Shown here: positions 50,052-58,081 of the stretch, piece after piece
Layout: every line of letters begins with the position of its first letter
Numbering within the stretch: the stretch's first letter is position 1
Source: an uncultured Pseudomonadota bacterium
Lineage (GTDB): Bacteria; Pseudomonadota; Gammaproteobacteria; Steroidobacterales; Steroidobacteraceae
Direction of reading: 5' to 3'
DNA length: 64,000 nt
Assembly: GCA_903884235.1 (NCBI GenBank)
Contig: CAISEB010000024.1
Span: 1-64,000 of the forward strand
Translations under genes and position numbers: made by a program
Notes under the pieces: generated by a model
Database searches by the model: none
What the model saw: the letters and a program-made list of their open reading frames with translations, nothing else
What the model was told of the DNA's origin: nothing

Positions 50052-50156
50052 CCCCCCCACGCCGGGGGCGGCGTGGTAAGTTCCGCATGCACACCGCGCG
50101 CACGTTCGCCCCTCGCGGGCCGGATCGCCGCCGCGCTGGATGAACAGGGAGGCTTC

Positions 50157-50954
50157 ATGGATTTCCGCCAAACCGCGCCGCGCTCGATCGGCGACATTCT
50201 GGACGTCACGATCCGCATCTACCGCGCGACGTTCTCCGACTGGTGGCCCTGGGGCGTGGCGTTCGCCGTCATGACCCTCGTGACCGGCCTGCTCCTGCCG
50301 GCGGCGCTGACCGGGATCGCGCCGAAGGCCCCGGCCGAGGTCTTCGCGGCGCTGGCGTCGCCCCGTTTCATCGCCGCGATCGTGGCGACGGCCATCGGTT
50401 ATGTCTGGCTTTTCGGCGCATTGCTCACCTCGCTGAACGGCGCGTACGTCGGCGAACCCGTCTCGCTCGGCCGGGCCGCGGCGAGCGGCGGGCGGCTGGT
50501 CCTGCCCTTCCTCGGCCTCGGCATGCTGACCGGTCTGGCCACGCTGCTGGGGGCCGTCCTGCTGATCGTGCCGGGCCTCATCATCGCCGGACGACTGGCG
50601 CTCGGGAACACCGTGCTCGTCATCGAGCGCAGGGGCGTGTTCGAGGCGATCGATCGCTCCTGGACCCTGACCCGGGGTCACTGGTGGCGCTCGAGCACGG
50701 TGCTGTTCGTCGGCTCGCTGATCATCGGCCTGCTGGCCGCCATCGTCGTGATCGTCCTCGTCGCCATCGTGACCCTCGTGTTCAGGAGCGAACCGGCCCT
50801 CGCCTCGCTGCTGACCCTCGCCGTGCAGGCGATCAGCCGTTTCTTCACGACGGCCTTCGTTCCCATCCTCGGCATCGTGCTCTACCACGACCTGAAGACC
50901 CGCGCGGACGGGGACGATCTCGAGCGCCGCGCGGAGACCCTCGGATCCGCGTAG
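50157..50954 (+). CDS. Multi-pass membrane protein of unknown function
   Basis: 265-aa membrane protein with about six hydrophobic helices, opening with FRQTAPRSIGDILDVTIRIYR, a start that reminds of the DUF7847/glycerophosphoryl-diester phosphodiesterase membrane-domain proteins. The central part has the long glycine-rich helix LGLGMLTGLATLLGAVLLIVPG, then WTLTRGHWWR between helices. The ATG at 50157 follows AGGGAGG. It leads a group with DUF4129-like, DUF4350, MoxR and DUF58 genes, three bases before the next one, and is probably part of that membrane-associated system. No enzymatic motif is seen. Confidence 0.75.
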   Translation: MDFRQTAPRSIGDILDVTIRIYRATFSDWWPWGVAFAVMTLVTGLLLPAALTGIAPKAPAEVFAALASPRFIAAIVATAIGYVWLFGALLTSLNGAYVGEPVSLGRAAASGGRLVLPFLGLGMLTGLATLLGAVLLIVPGLIIAGRLALGNTVLVIERRGVFEAIDRSWTLTRGHWWRSSTVLFVGSLIIGLLAAIVVIVLVAIVTLVFRSEPALASLLTLAVQAISRFFTTAFVPILGIVLYHDLKTRADGDDLERRAETLGSA

Positions 50955-50957
50955 TCC

Positions 50958-51860
50958 GTGCGTCCGGGCCTGCTCCTGTGCCTGCTGGTCCTGCTGCCAC
51001 CGGTCGCCGGGGCGGCCTCGCCGCGCGAGGTCGTCCGCCTCTGCGCGCGCGAGGCGGTGGACGGGACCAAGGGGTTGCAGGCGCTCGAGAACGCCTGCCC
51101 GGCGCTGGGCTCCGCCCTCGATGAACTCGGCATCACGCCGCTGCTCAGCAAGGCAACCCGCGAGAACATGACACCGGCGATGCTCGCGGATGCGGCGGAC
51201 CTCGCCTCCGCGCACGTCGCCCGCGGGATCCCCGACGTTCAGAACCTGCGCCCGATCCTCAGTGCCCTCGCGACCCAGACCGTGGATCGCGGCTGGTGGG
51301 CGCGCTTCCTCGACTGGCTGCGCAGCCACCTCGGGAGCCAGGCACCTGCCCACGCACCCGAGTGGCTGACGCGCCTGCTGAGTGCGATCAACTTCAACCA
51401 GGACACGCTGCTCGTCGTCATCTATGGGCTGATCGTGGTCGTGATCGGCGCGGCGGGCTGGATCATCTACCGCGAGCTCCAGGCGGCCGGGGTCCTGCAG
51501 CGGCGGGCCGGGCGCGCCGCGCGAGCCGATGGCAGCGCGGCTTCGGCCGACGCCGCGCCGATGACCCTCGGCGATCTCGCGCGACTGCCCGCTGGGGAAC
51601 GCATCGGCGCGCTGTTCCGCCTCGTGGTCGAGGCGCTCGAGGCACCCGGCGACAGCGGCGCGCGGGCCCGCACCCATCGTCAGTGGCGCGACACCCTGCG
51701 CCTGCCGGACCCGGAGTCCGCACGGCGATTCAGTGCACTGGCGGGCGTCGCCGAGGAGCAGCTGTACGCGCCGACGCCGGTCCCGGCCGCGCGCCTCGAG
51801 GCGGCGATCGCCGACGGCGTCGCGCTCTACGGCTCGCTCGCCGGGCGCCAGACGCCATGA
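50958..51860 (+). CDS. DUF4129-like membrane protein
   Basis: Predicted exported, membrane-anchored protein of 300 aa. A signal peptide (LLLCLLVLLPPVAGA) is followed by a periplasmic helical part of about 130 residues, one transmembrane helix (about residues 155-175, LLVVIYGLIVVVIGAAGWIIY), and a cytoplasmic C-terminal part with LARLPAGERIGALFRLVVEALEA, resembling DUF4129. DUF4129 proteins are regularly found with MoxR and DUF58 genes, as here. Starts GTG three bases after the previous gene; its end overlaps the start of the DUF4350 gene by four bases. Role unknown. Confidence 0.72.
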   Translation: MRPGLLLCLLVLLPPVAGAASPREVVRLCAREAVDGTKGLQALENACPALGSALDELGITPLLSKATRENMTPAMLADAADLASAHVARGIPDVQNLRPILSALATQTVDRGWWARFLDWLRSHLGSQAPAHAPEWLTRLLSAINFNQDTLLVVIYGLIVVVIGAAGWIIYRELQAAGVLQRRAGRAARADGSAASADAAPMTLGDLARLPAGERIGALFRLVVEALEAPGDSGARARTHRQWRDTLRLPDPESARRFSALAGVAEEQLYAPTPVPAARLEAAIADGVALYGSLAGRQTP

Positions 51861-53152
51861 GGGAGCGCCTGCTCCCGGTCGCGCTCGCCTGCGCCGCGCT
51901 CGGGCTATTCTGGCTGCTGCTGTTCCCGAAGCCACGGCCGCCGGGATCGGACGTGCCGCGACCGCTCAGCACGGAAGCGGCACCGACCGGCTACCTCGGT
52001 CTCTCGCGTTGGCTGGCCGCGAACCGCATTCCCACCACGGCCTGGCGCTCCCGCTACACGGCGCTCGACCTGCCGGGAGTCGCGATCCCGCAGCGCAGCG
52101 GCAACCTGATGATCGTGTCGCTGCCCTTCGACGAGGCGGCGCGCGCGGACGAGTCGGCGGCGCTCGAGGCCTGGGTCCGGCGCGGCAATACCCTGCTCGT
52201 GATGGCCGCGCTCGACGATACGCCACGCTGGGCTGCGATGTCGCCCGGCAACTTCGTGCTGCAGCTCAACGACGTCGCGCACCTGGCCTTCGAGGTGATC
52301 CCGGCAGCCGGGCCGCCGCCGAAGTCCGCGGCGAACCGCGTCGACCGGACCCTCGAGGCCGTCGGCAATGCGCTGCGCGGCGAGCAACTGGAGTTACAGC
52401 CCGCAGGCGTCGGCGGCGCGTCGCCTGCGATGTTCGAGGGCGTCGCGCGGCTCGCGACCTTCAGCGAGCTGCCGGCCTCGCGCTGGCGCGGGTCCGCGCC
52501 GGATGGCGCCGCCGTGCTCGAACTCGCCCACCGCATCGACACTGGCGATCCGGCACTCTGGGCACGGTCGTGGGGCAGCGGCACGATCATCGTTTGCGGC
52601 TACGCGAGCCCGCTGAGCAACGCGATGCTCGGCGAGGCCGGCAACGCGCGCTGGCTGGCGAACCTGGTCGCAACCTACCTCGGTCCCGCCGGCCGGGTGG
52701 TGTTCGACGATGCGCACCAGGGCTCGGTCGACTACCTCGACGCTCGCAACTTCTTCGGCGACGCGCGCCTGCACCGCACGCTCGGCTGGCTCGTGCTGCT
52801 GTGGGCAGTCTGGGTCTTCGGCACGCGCGCGCTGCTGCCGGCGCGCAGCGGGGCCGCTCGCGTCGATGACACGGCGCTGCTCACGGTCACGGCGGACTTC
52901 TATGCAGGCGCGCTGTCACCGGCCGTGGCCGGCGAGCAGCTCTGCGCGCACTTCTTCGACGGCATTCGGCGCCGGCTGCAGCTCCCGCAAGACGGCAAGC
53001 CCGTGTGGGATTGGCTCGCCGCTCACGGCCGGGTCACGGCCGCCGAGCTCGCGGAACTGAAGCGACTCCATGCCCGCGCCCTCGCCGGCCGCCGTCTCGA
53101 CCTGCAACGACTCCACATCCTGCTCCACGACCTTTCAGGAAAACTCGCATGA
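51857..53152 (+). CDS. DUF4350 domain protein
   Basis: Membrane-tethered protein of 431 aa. One N-terminal helix (LPVALACAALGLFWLLLF) leads to a DUF4350 domain with YLGLSRWLAANRIPT, LEAWVRRGNTLLVMAALDD and a glutamine-amidotransferase-like fold without catalytic Cys; a second helix is near residue 310 (LGWLVLLWAVWVFGTRALL). The C-terminal cytoplasmic part contains alpha-helices with GRVTAAELAEL. DUF4350 genes are typical partners of MoxR and DUF58. Overlaps by four bases at both ends (ATGA) with its neighbours. Confidence 0.8.
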   Translation: MRERLLPVALACAALGLFWLLLFPKPRPPGSDVPRPLSTEAAPTGYLGLSRWLAANRIPTTAWRSRYTALDLPGVAIPQRSGNLMIVSLPFDEAARADESAALEAWVRRGNTLLVMAALDDTPRWAAMSPGNFVLQLNDVAHLAFEVIPAAGPPPKSAANRVDRTLEAVGNALRGEQLELQPAGVGGASPAMFEGVARLATFSELPASRWRGSAPDGAAVLELAHRIDTGDPALWARSWGSGTIIVCGYASPLSNAMLGEAGNARWLANLVATYLGPAGRVVFDDAHQGSVDYLDARNFFGDARLHRTLGWLVLLWAVWVFGTRALLPARSGAARVDDTALLTVTADFYAGALSPAVAGEQLCAHFFDGIRRRLQLPQDGKPVWDWLAAHGRVTAAELAELKRLHARALAGRRLDLQRLHILLHDLSGKLA

Positions 53153-54090
53153 GCACGCCTCTCCAGGAACTCGACGCCCGCCTCCAGTCGGCCGTCGGCG
53201 CGACGATGCATGGGCTGCAACCGGTGGTCCGCGCCCTGACCATCGCCGTCGTGGCACGCGGGCACGTGCTGCTGCAGGGCGTACCGGGGCTCGGCAAGAC
53301 CCTGCTCAGCAAGTCGCTCGCCAGCGCACTGGGCGGTCGCTTCAAGCGCATCCAGGGTACGCCGGACCTGATGCCGACGGACATCATCGGAGTCCACATC
53401 TGGGACGCGGGCAGCCGTACGTTCACGTTCCGCCAGGGACCGCTGTTCGCGGACCTGTTGCTCTTCGACGAGGTCAACCGCACCGGCCCGAAGACGCAGT
53501 CCGCGCTCCTCGAGGCAATGGAGGAACGCCAGGTGACGGTCGACAACGAGGTGTATCCCCTGCCCGCCGGGTTCCTGGTCGTGGCGACCCAGAACCCGCG
53601 GGAATTCGAGGGCACCTACCCGCTGCCGGAATCGCAGTTGGATCGGTTCATGATGCGGATCGGCCTCGGCTACCCCGCTGCGGAGGACGAAGTCGCGGTG
53701 CTGGAGCACTATGGTCGCGGCGCGGTCGGCGCGACGATGCCGGACGCCGCGATCGCGGCCGGGGACATCGCGGCGGCCCGCGTCGCGGCCGATGCCGTGC
53801 ACGTCGCGCCGGAGCTTGGACGCTACGTCGTCGAACTCGCGCGCGCCACGCGCGAGCATCCCCAGCTCAGCCTCGGCCTGTCCACTCGCGGGGCGCTCGC
53901 GCTGCTGCGGGTCGCGCGCATCTCGGCCGGCCTCAATGGCGCCACGTTCGTGACTGCGGATGACGTGCAGTCGGTGCTCGGGCTCGTCGTGCCGCACCGC
54001 CTGATGCTCGCCCCCGACGCGGTCATGGAGGGCGTCAGCGAGCGGGACGTGCTCGCCGCCGTCGTCGAACGCGTCGCGGCGCCGCGCTGA
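53149..54090 (+). CDS. MoxR family AAA+ ATPase
   Basis: AAA+ chaperone-like ATPase of 313 aa. Walker A is GVPGLGKTLLS (about residues 44-54), Walker B is LLLFDEVNRTGPKTQSALLEAMEERQ spread over a strand and helix, with sensor 1 in VVATQNPREFEGTYPLPESQLDRF. MoxR proteins mature or assemble partner proteins that carry von Willebrand A domains; the partner here should be the DUF58 protein encoded 10 bases downstream. The start overlaps the DUF4350 stop. Confidence 0.93.
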   Translation: MSTPLQELDARLQSAVGATMHGLQPVVRALTIAVVARGHVLLQGVPGLGKTLLSKSLASALGGRFKRIQGTPDLMPTDIIGVHIWDAGSRTFTFRQGPLFADLLLFDEVNRTGPKTQSALLEAMEERQVTVDNEVYPLPAGFLVVATQNPREFEGTYPLPESQLDRFMMRIGLGYPAAEDEVAVLEHYGRGAVGATMPDAAIAAGDIAAARVAADAVHVAPELGRYVVELARATREHPQLSLGLSTRGALALLRVARISAGLNGATFVTADDVQSVLGLVVPHRLMLAPDAVMEGVSERDVLAAVVERVAAPR

Positions 54091-54100
54091 ATCACCCGCC

Positions 54101-55381
54101 GTGAGCCTGCGCCCCAACGCCTACGTGATGCTCGGCCTGATGGCCCTGCTCGGGGTGCTCGCGGACTGGTCCGGTGCGGTTGCCCCCTGGTGGGCCCTGC
54201 CGCTCGGGCTCCTGCTGCTCGGACTCGCCTACGAGCGCGTGTACGCCTCGCGCGCCACGCTGCGCCTGTCCATCGGCATGCCACAGCGCCTGCACCTGGG
54301 GCGGCGGGTCGAGGCACGACTCGCGCTCACGCAACGCCTGCGCCGGCCTCTGGAGGTGCAGATCGCTCCGGAGGCACCGGACGGGCTGCACGCCGATGCG
54401 GCATTGCTGGACGCGCGCGCGAGCACGACACTCGCGCTCGAGGTCGTTCCGCAGCGACTCGGTCGCCTCACGTGGCCGGCGATGCGGGCGCGCATCGGCG
54501 GCCCACTCGCACTCGCGTGGTGGCCCGCCCGGCTCAGCGATCCGCTGCCGGTCGAAGTCGTGCCGGACCTGCTCGGCGAGGCCGCCGCGCGCACCGGCCT
54601 CGGGCCGCTCGGCGGCCGGGAGGCTCCGCGCCGCGGGGTCGGCAGCGAGCTGCTGCAGTTGCGCCCGTATCAGCCGGGCGATGCGCTGCGCAATATCGAC
54701 TGGAAGACGACCGCCAGGACCGGGGCGCTGGTGTCCCGCGACCACGTCGAGGAGCAGGCACTCGATGTGATCGTCGCGATCGACTGCGGTCGGGCGAGCG
54801 CCGTCTGGTGCGGGTCGCTCGACCGGCTCGGGCACTACGTGAACGCCACCGCGCGCCTCGCCGAGGTCGCCGTCGCGCAGGGCGACCGGATCGGGCTCGT
54901 GGCCTACGGCGACCGCCTGCTTGGCTCGGCCGCGCCCGCGCGCGGCAGCGGCGCGGTGCTGCGCGTGCGGCGCCTGCTCGGGGCGCTCCGCAGCGAGACG
55001 ACGGACTCCAATCCGATCCACGCTGCGACCCGCATCCGCGCGATGGTGCGCCGGCGGTGCCTCGTGATCCTGTTGACCGAGATCGACGACGCCGCCAGCG
55101 ACGGCCAGCTCGTCGCTGCGGTGAGCCTGCTGCGTGGCGTGCACCTGCCGCTCGTGGTCGGTCTGCGCAGCGGCGCTGCCGATGCCTTCGCCCAGGAGCC
55201 AGGCGCCGACTGGCGCGATCCGTATCGCGCGCTGGCCGCGGCCGAGACACGGCGCATCGAGATCCGCAGTGTCGGCGCGCTGCGGGCGCTCGGCGTGCAC
55301 GCGCTGCTCGCCCGTCCGGAACGCCTCGAGGCGGAACTCTTCGCCGCCTACGCCGCGATCCGCAGGGAGCGCCGCGTCTGA
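54101..55381 (+). CDS. DUF58 domain protein
   Basis: Protein of 426 aa with two N-terminal hydrophobic helices (about residues 8-42), a beta-rich region of about 120 residues, and the DUF58 motif with LLQLRPYQPGDALRNIDWKTTARTG, followed by a vWA-like domain (VIVAIDCGRASAVW, ending with VILLTEID). DUF58 proteins are constant partners of MoxR ATPases. GTG start, 10 bases after moxR. Its last 34 bases overlap the 3' end of the convergent SpoIIM-like gene. Function in bacteria is not settled; the envelope context suggests stress or cell-wall related tasks. Confidence 0.9.
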   Translation: MSLRPNAYVMLGLMALLGVLADWSGAVAPWWALPLGLLLLGLAYERVYASRATLRLSIGMPQRLHLGRRVEARLALTQRLRRPLEVQIAPEAPDGLHADAALLDARASTTLALEVVPQRLGRLTWPAMRARIGGPLALAWWPARLSDPLPVEVVPDLLGEAAARTGLGPLGGREAPRRGVGSELLQLRPYQPGDALRNIDWKTTARTGALVSRDHVEEQALDVIVAIDCGRASAVWCGSLDRLGHYVNATARLAEVAVAQGDRIGLVAYGDRLLGSAAPARGSGAVLRVRRLLGALRSETTDSNPIHAATRIRAMVRRRCLVILLTEIDDAASDGQLVAAVSLLRGVHLPLVVGLRSGAADAFAQEPGADWRDPYRALAAAETRRIEIRSVGALRALGVHALLARPERLEAELFAAYAAIRRERRV

Positions 55382-56343
55382 GGGCGGCCGTACAGGCGAC
55401 CCGTCAGGGCCGTCCACATGATGAACCACCACGCCGCGCCGATGGCGATGCGGGCGGCGACGGGGTACCCGTCGTCGGGCGAGACGTAGCCCTCGATCAG
55501 GCCGCAGCCGACCAGCAGCACGCACAGGACGCCGAGCAGTCCCTTCAGGCCCGACACCCGCTCCTGGAATGACGCCAGCCGACCCGCGGGACCCGGGTGC
55601 ATCAGTGAGTCCCCGAGCGCGGCACCGGCGGCACCCGCGATGCAGATCAGCGACAGCTCGACCGGACCGTGTGCGGCGATGAACGTCAGCAGCCTCGTGT
55701 CGAGCCCGTGCTGGTGCGTGAACGCGAGCATGGCGCCGAGCATCACCCCGTTCAGGGAAATCATGTAGGCCGTGCCGAGGCCGTAGAAGATACCGCTGCA
55801 GAAGGCCATGAGGCTGACGACGATGTTGTTGGAGAAGATGCGGATCGACAGCACCGAGGAGGGCGTCACGTTCAGCAGGCCGTCGGTCCACAGCTCGCCG
55901 CGCTCGACGTGCCGGATCATGTCCTCGCTCGCGATCAGGCCGACCAGCGTTGGATAGGCCGTCACGAGCCACCAGCCCGCGCCCGTGCTCAGCACCATCA
56001 GCAGCACGATCCAGCGCAGCGGCTGCTGGATGCTCCTGAACCCGGCCGGCACGTCGCTCCGCAGCATCTGCAGCAGCGCCGCACGCGTGTTGCGCGGCGG
56101 CCGGTTCACGAGCGCATGGTAGGTCCCGTAGACGGATTCGAGGGCCGTCGTGATCGTCCCGCCCGGCCACTGCCGCCGGGCGCTCGCCAGGTCCCGCGCG
56201 AGCCGGCGATAGCCGACCAGCAGCGCGCCGGCACGATCGAATCCAAGCGTGCGGGCGCGCGCCTCGGCGGCGCTCGCGGCGAGCCCGCGCCACAGCGGAG
56301 CCCTCGCCAGCAGCCAGCCGCGCGCCGTGGATGTCGAATTCAT
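55348..56343 (-). CDS. Stage II sporulation protein M (SpoIIM/DUF95) family membrane protein
   Basis: Multi-helix membrane protein of 331 aa. The N-terminal third is a soluble helical domain with SARRQWPGG and YHALVNRPPR; then the SpoIIM/DUF95 region with FSNNIVVSLMAFCSGIFYGLGTAYMISLNGVMLGA and HGPVELSLICIAGAAGAALGDSL, the well conserved signature. The organism is not expected to sporulate, and this family is widely present in non-sporulating Proteobacteria. ATG overlaps the RDD gene stop (ATGA). The 3' end overlaps the DUF58 gene by 34 bases. Confidence 0.88.
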   Translation of the reverse strand: MNSTSTARGWLLARAPLWRGLAASAAEARARTLGFDRAGALLVGYRRLARDLASARRQWPGGTITTALESVYGTYHALVNRPPRNTRAALLQMLRSDVPAGFRSIQQPLRWIVLLMVLSTGAGWWLVTAYPTLVGLIASEDMIRHVERGELWTDGLLNVTPSSVLSIRIFSNNIVVSLMAFCSGIFYGLGTAYMISLNGVMLGAMLAFTHQHGLDTRLLTFIAAHGPVELSLICIAGAAGAALGDSLMHPGPAGRLASFQERVSGLKGLLGVLCVLLVGCGLIEGYVSPDDGYPVAARIAIGAAWWFIMWTALTGRLYGRPQTRRSLRIAA

Positions 56344-57101
56344 CGCGGAGCGCCGGGCCGCAGCGCGGCCCGGATCCGCTCCTGCAGCGAGTCCGGATGC
56401 CACGAGGCGAGGTCGAAGGCCGCCGCACCGGGCTCGAGCCGCAGCAGCACGGACCGTGCAATCCTGCCGCGTCGCTCTTCGCTGAGCTCGTTCCAGCGCG
56501 CCAGCAGGTCGAGCGCCACCTCGACCAGGGCCGGGTCGTGCACCGTCTCGGCGGCCAGGTTGCCGAGCAGTTCGAGTCGGTCCACCGTCGCGGCCCGGTC
56601 CATGACGAGGATCGTTCCCGCGGCGAGGTCGCCGACGCGCACGCGCCGCGCGGTGAAGAAGGTGAACGCGAGGCCGACACCGTAGAAGGCCGGAAGTGCG
56701 TCGATCATCCGGAATACATTGCGGATCAGGATCGCGCCGACCGTCGGCACGCCGCCGCGCGCATCGACCAGCCGCGTGTGAACCATGCGCTTGCCCGGCG
56801 TGCGACCGCGCATGGCGACCTCGAGGACCGGATGGTAGAGCGCGTAGATCAGCACGGATGGCAGGACGGCCGCGAGCAGCCAGGCCGCCGCGGCGCCGTC
56901 GGAGGTGCCGCCATCGACCTTCGGATTCGGCAGCAGGTGCCCGACGGTGGCCAAGCTGCCGAGCAGCAGCCAGGCGAGCGCCAGCACGAGCCGGATGTGA
57001 AAGTCGATGATGAAGGCGTAGCTGCGGGTGCCGGGTCCCGCGATCGTCAGGGTGACCTCGACGCCGGTCGCGCTGGCGATGGTGATTCGATCCTGGTCCA
57101 T
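56340..57101 (-). CDS. RDD family membrane protein
   Basis: Membrane protein of 253 aa with three to four helices and the RDD domain (about residues 20-165): YAFIIDFHIRLVLALAWLL, with the Arg-Asp pattern displaced, and RGRTPGKRMVHTRLVDARGG, a good match to the RDD family. A soluble C-terminal part of about 85 residues is acidic-basic mixed and helical. Start at the ATG 57101 (GAGGGG about ten bases upstream) rather than the in-frame ATG further out, whose translation is Arg/Pro-rich. First of a two-gene operon with the SpoIIM gene. Confidence 0.86.
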   Translation of the reverse strand: MDQDRITIASATGVEVTLTIAGPGTRSYAFIIDFHIRLVLALAWLLLGSLATVGHLLPNPKVDGGTSDGAAAAWLLAAVLPSVLIYALYHPVLEVAMRGRTPGKRMVHTRLVDARGGVPTVGAILIRNVFRMIDALPAFYGVGLAFTFFTARRVRVGDLAAGTILVMDRAATVDRLELLGNLAAETVHDPALVEVALDLLARWNELSEERRGRIARSVLLRLEPGAAAFDLASWHPDSLQERIRAALRPGAPR

Positions 57102-57300
57102 CGTGGATTCGCCCCTCGCCCCGGAAGACATGCGTGCGACCCGGGACGGCCCATGTTGCGATATCTGGCGACAACAACCAACCCGGGCGGGCGACGGTCC
57201 GTGGGGCGTGGCGGGCAGGGGCCGGCGGGTTCGACGCGGCGGCATCGATCCCGCGGAACCGTCAGTGGATCACGGTACCGGTGGGCGCATGATTGCGGAC

Positions 57301-57374
57301 TGGAGGCGTCGCCGAGAATCGAACTCGGGTACACGGATTTGCAGTCCGCTGCGTGACCACTCCGCCACGACGCC
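57301..57374 (-). tRNA. tRNA-Cys (anticodon GCA)
   Basis: 74-nt tRNA read on the minus strand. The acceptor stem GGCGTCG pairs with CGACGCC, discriminator U73 (as expected for Cys) and an encoded CCA (57301-57303). Anticodon GCA corresponds to plus-strand TGC at 57340-57342. T-arm CCGAG-TTCGATT-CTCGG is intact. It lies 9 bases downstream of tRNA-Gly and after pgsA, equivalent to cysT in E. coli. Confidence 0.97.
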
Positions 57375-57383
57375 GAAGGAGAT

Positions 57384-57459
57384 TGGAGCGGGAAACGAGG
57401 CTCGAACTCGCGACCTCAACCTTGGCAAGGTTGCGCTCTACCAACTGAGCTATTCCCGC
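57384..57459 (-). tRNA. tRNA-Gly (anticodon GCC)
   Basis: 76-nt tRNA on the minus strand. The acceptor stem GCGGGAA pairs with TTCCCGC, followed by discriminator U and CCA. Anticodon GCC sits in the loop TTGCCAA, closed by CAACC/GGTTG. It is the first of the tRNA-Gly/tRNA-Cys pair, 40 bases after pgsA, a gene order shared with E. coli (pgsA-glyW-cysT). Confidence 0.97.
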
Positions 57460-57499
57460 CCACGGCGAACCCGGAATTGTAAAGAACGCCACGGGCCTG

Positions 57500-58078
57500 T
57501 CAAGACTCCCGGGGGCTTCCGGCCCCAACAAGTTCGGGCCAGGCCGCCCGCAAGTACAGGATCATCGACCACAAAGTGAGAACTGCGGCAACGACGGTGA
57601 GCGCCAGTCCGATCTTGTAGATCGGCAGGCCCAGCAGGTCCTCGTGGAACAGCATCATCGACAGGCCGACGATCTGCGCGATCGTCTTGAACTTGCCGAC
57701 CGCCGACACCGCGACCTTCTGGCGCGAGCCGATCTCCGCCATCCACTCGCGCAGCGCAGAAATCGCGATCTCGCGGCCGATGATGACGGCGGCCGTCAGC
57801 GTCACGTACCAGGTCGGGTTGCGGCTGACCAGCAGCACGAGCGCCGTCGCGACGATCAGCTTGTCGGCGACCGGATCGAGGAACGCGCCGAGCCGCGACA
57901 CCTGCCCCATGCGGCGCGCGAAGTAGCCGTCGAGCGTGTCGGTGATGCCGGCGATCGCGAACAGGATGCAGGCGAGAATGTCGCCCCAGCCGGACGGGAC
58001 GTAGAACAGCCCGACGATGACCGGGATCAGCACGATCCGCAGCCCGGTCAGCAGGTTCGGAAGCGTGTACGGGTTCAA
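57500..58078 (-). CDS. pgsA: CDP-diacylglycerol-glycerol-3-phosphate 3-phosphatidyltransferase
   Basis: Membrane enzyme of 192 aa producing phosphatidylglycerophosphate, the committed step to phosphatidylglycerol and cardiolipin. The CDP-alcohol phosphotransferase motif DTLDGYFARRMGQVSRLGAFLDPVADK contains all the required aspartates (split DG-x2-AR-x8-G-x3-D-x3-D). Several helices surround it. The start is a TTG at 58078, three bases after the uvrC stop, giving the conserved PYTLPNLLTGLRI opening. uvrC-pgsA-tRNA order is typical for Gammaproteobacteria. Confidence 0.95.
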   Translation of the reverse strand: MNPYTLPNLLTGLRIVLIPVIVGLFYVPSGWGDILACILFAIAGITDTLDGYFARRMGQVSRLGAFLDPVADKLIVATALVLLVSRNPTWYVTLTAAVIIGREIAISALREWMAEIGSRQKVAVSAVGKFKTIAQIVGLSMMLFHEDLLGLPIYKIGLALTVVAAVLTLWSMILYLRAAWPELVGAGSPRES

Positions 58079-58081
58079 GGG

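Noticed and set aside
55348..56343. SpoIIM-like gene as sign of sporulation
   Set aside because: The SpoIIM/DUF95 family is common in non-sporulating Proteobacteria and no other sporulation gene is present.
57100..57300. A third tRNA (Leu) after tRNA-Cys as in E. coli
   Set aside because: No cloverleaf or CCA-ended element could be found; the region is the RDD gene leader.
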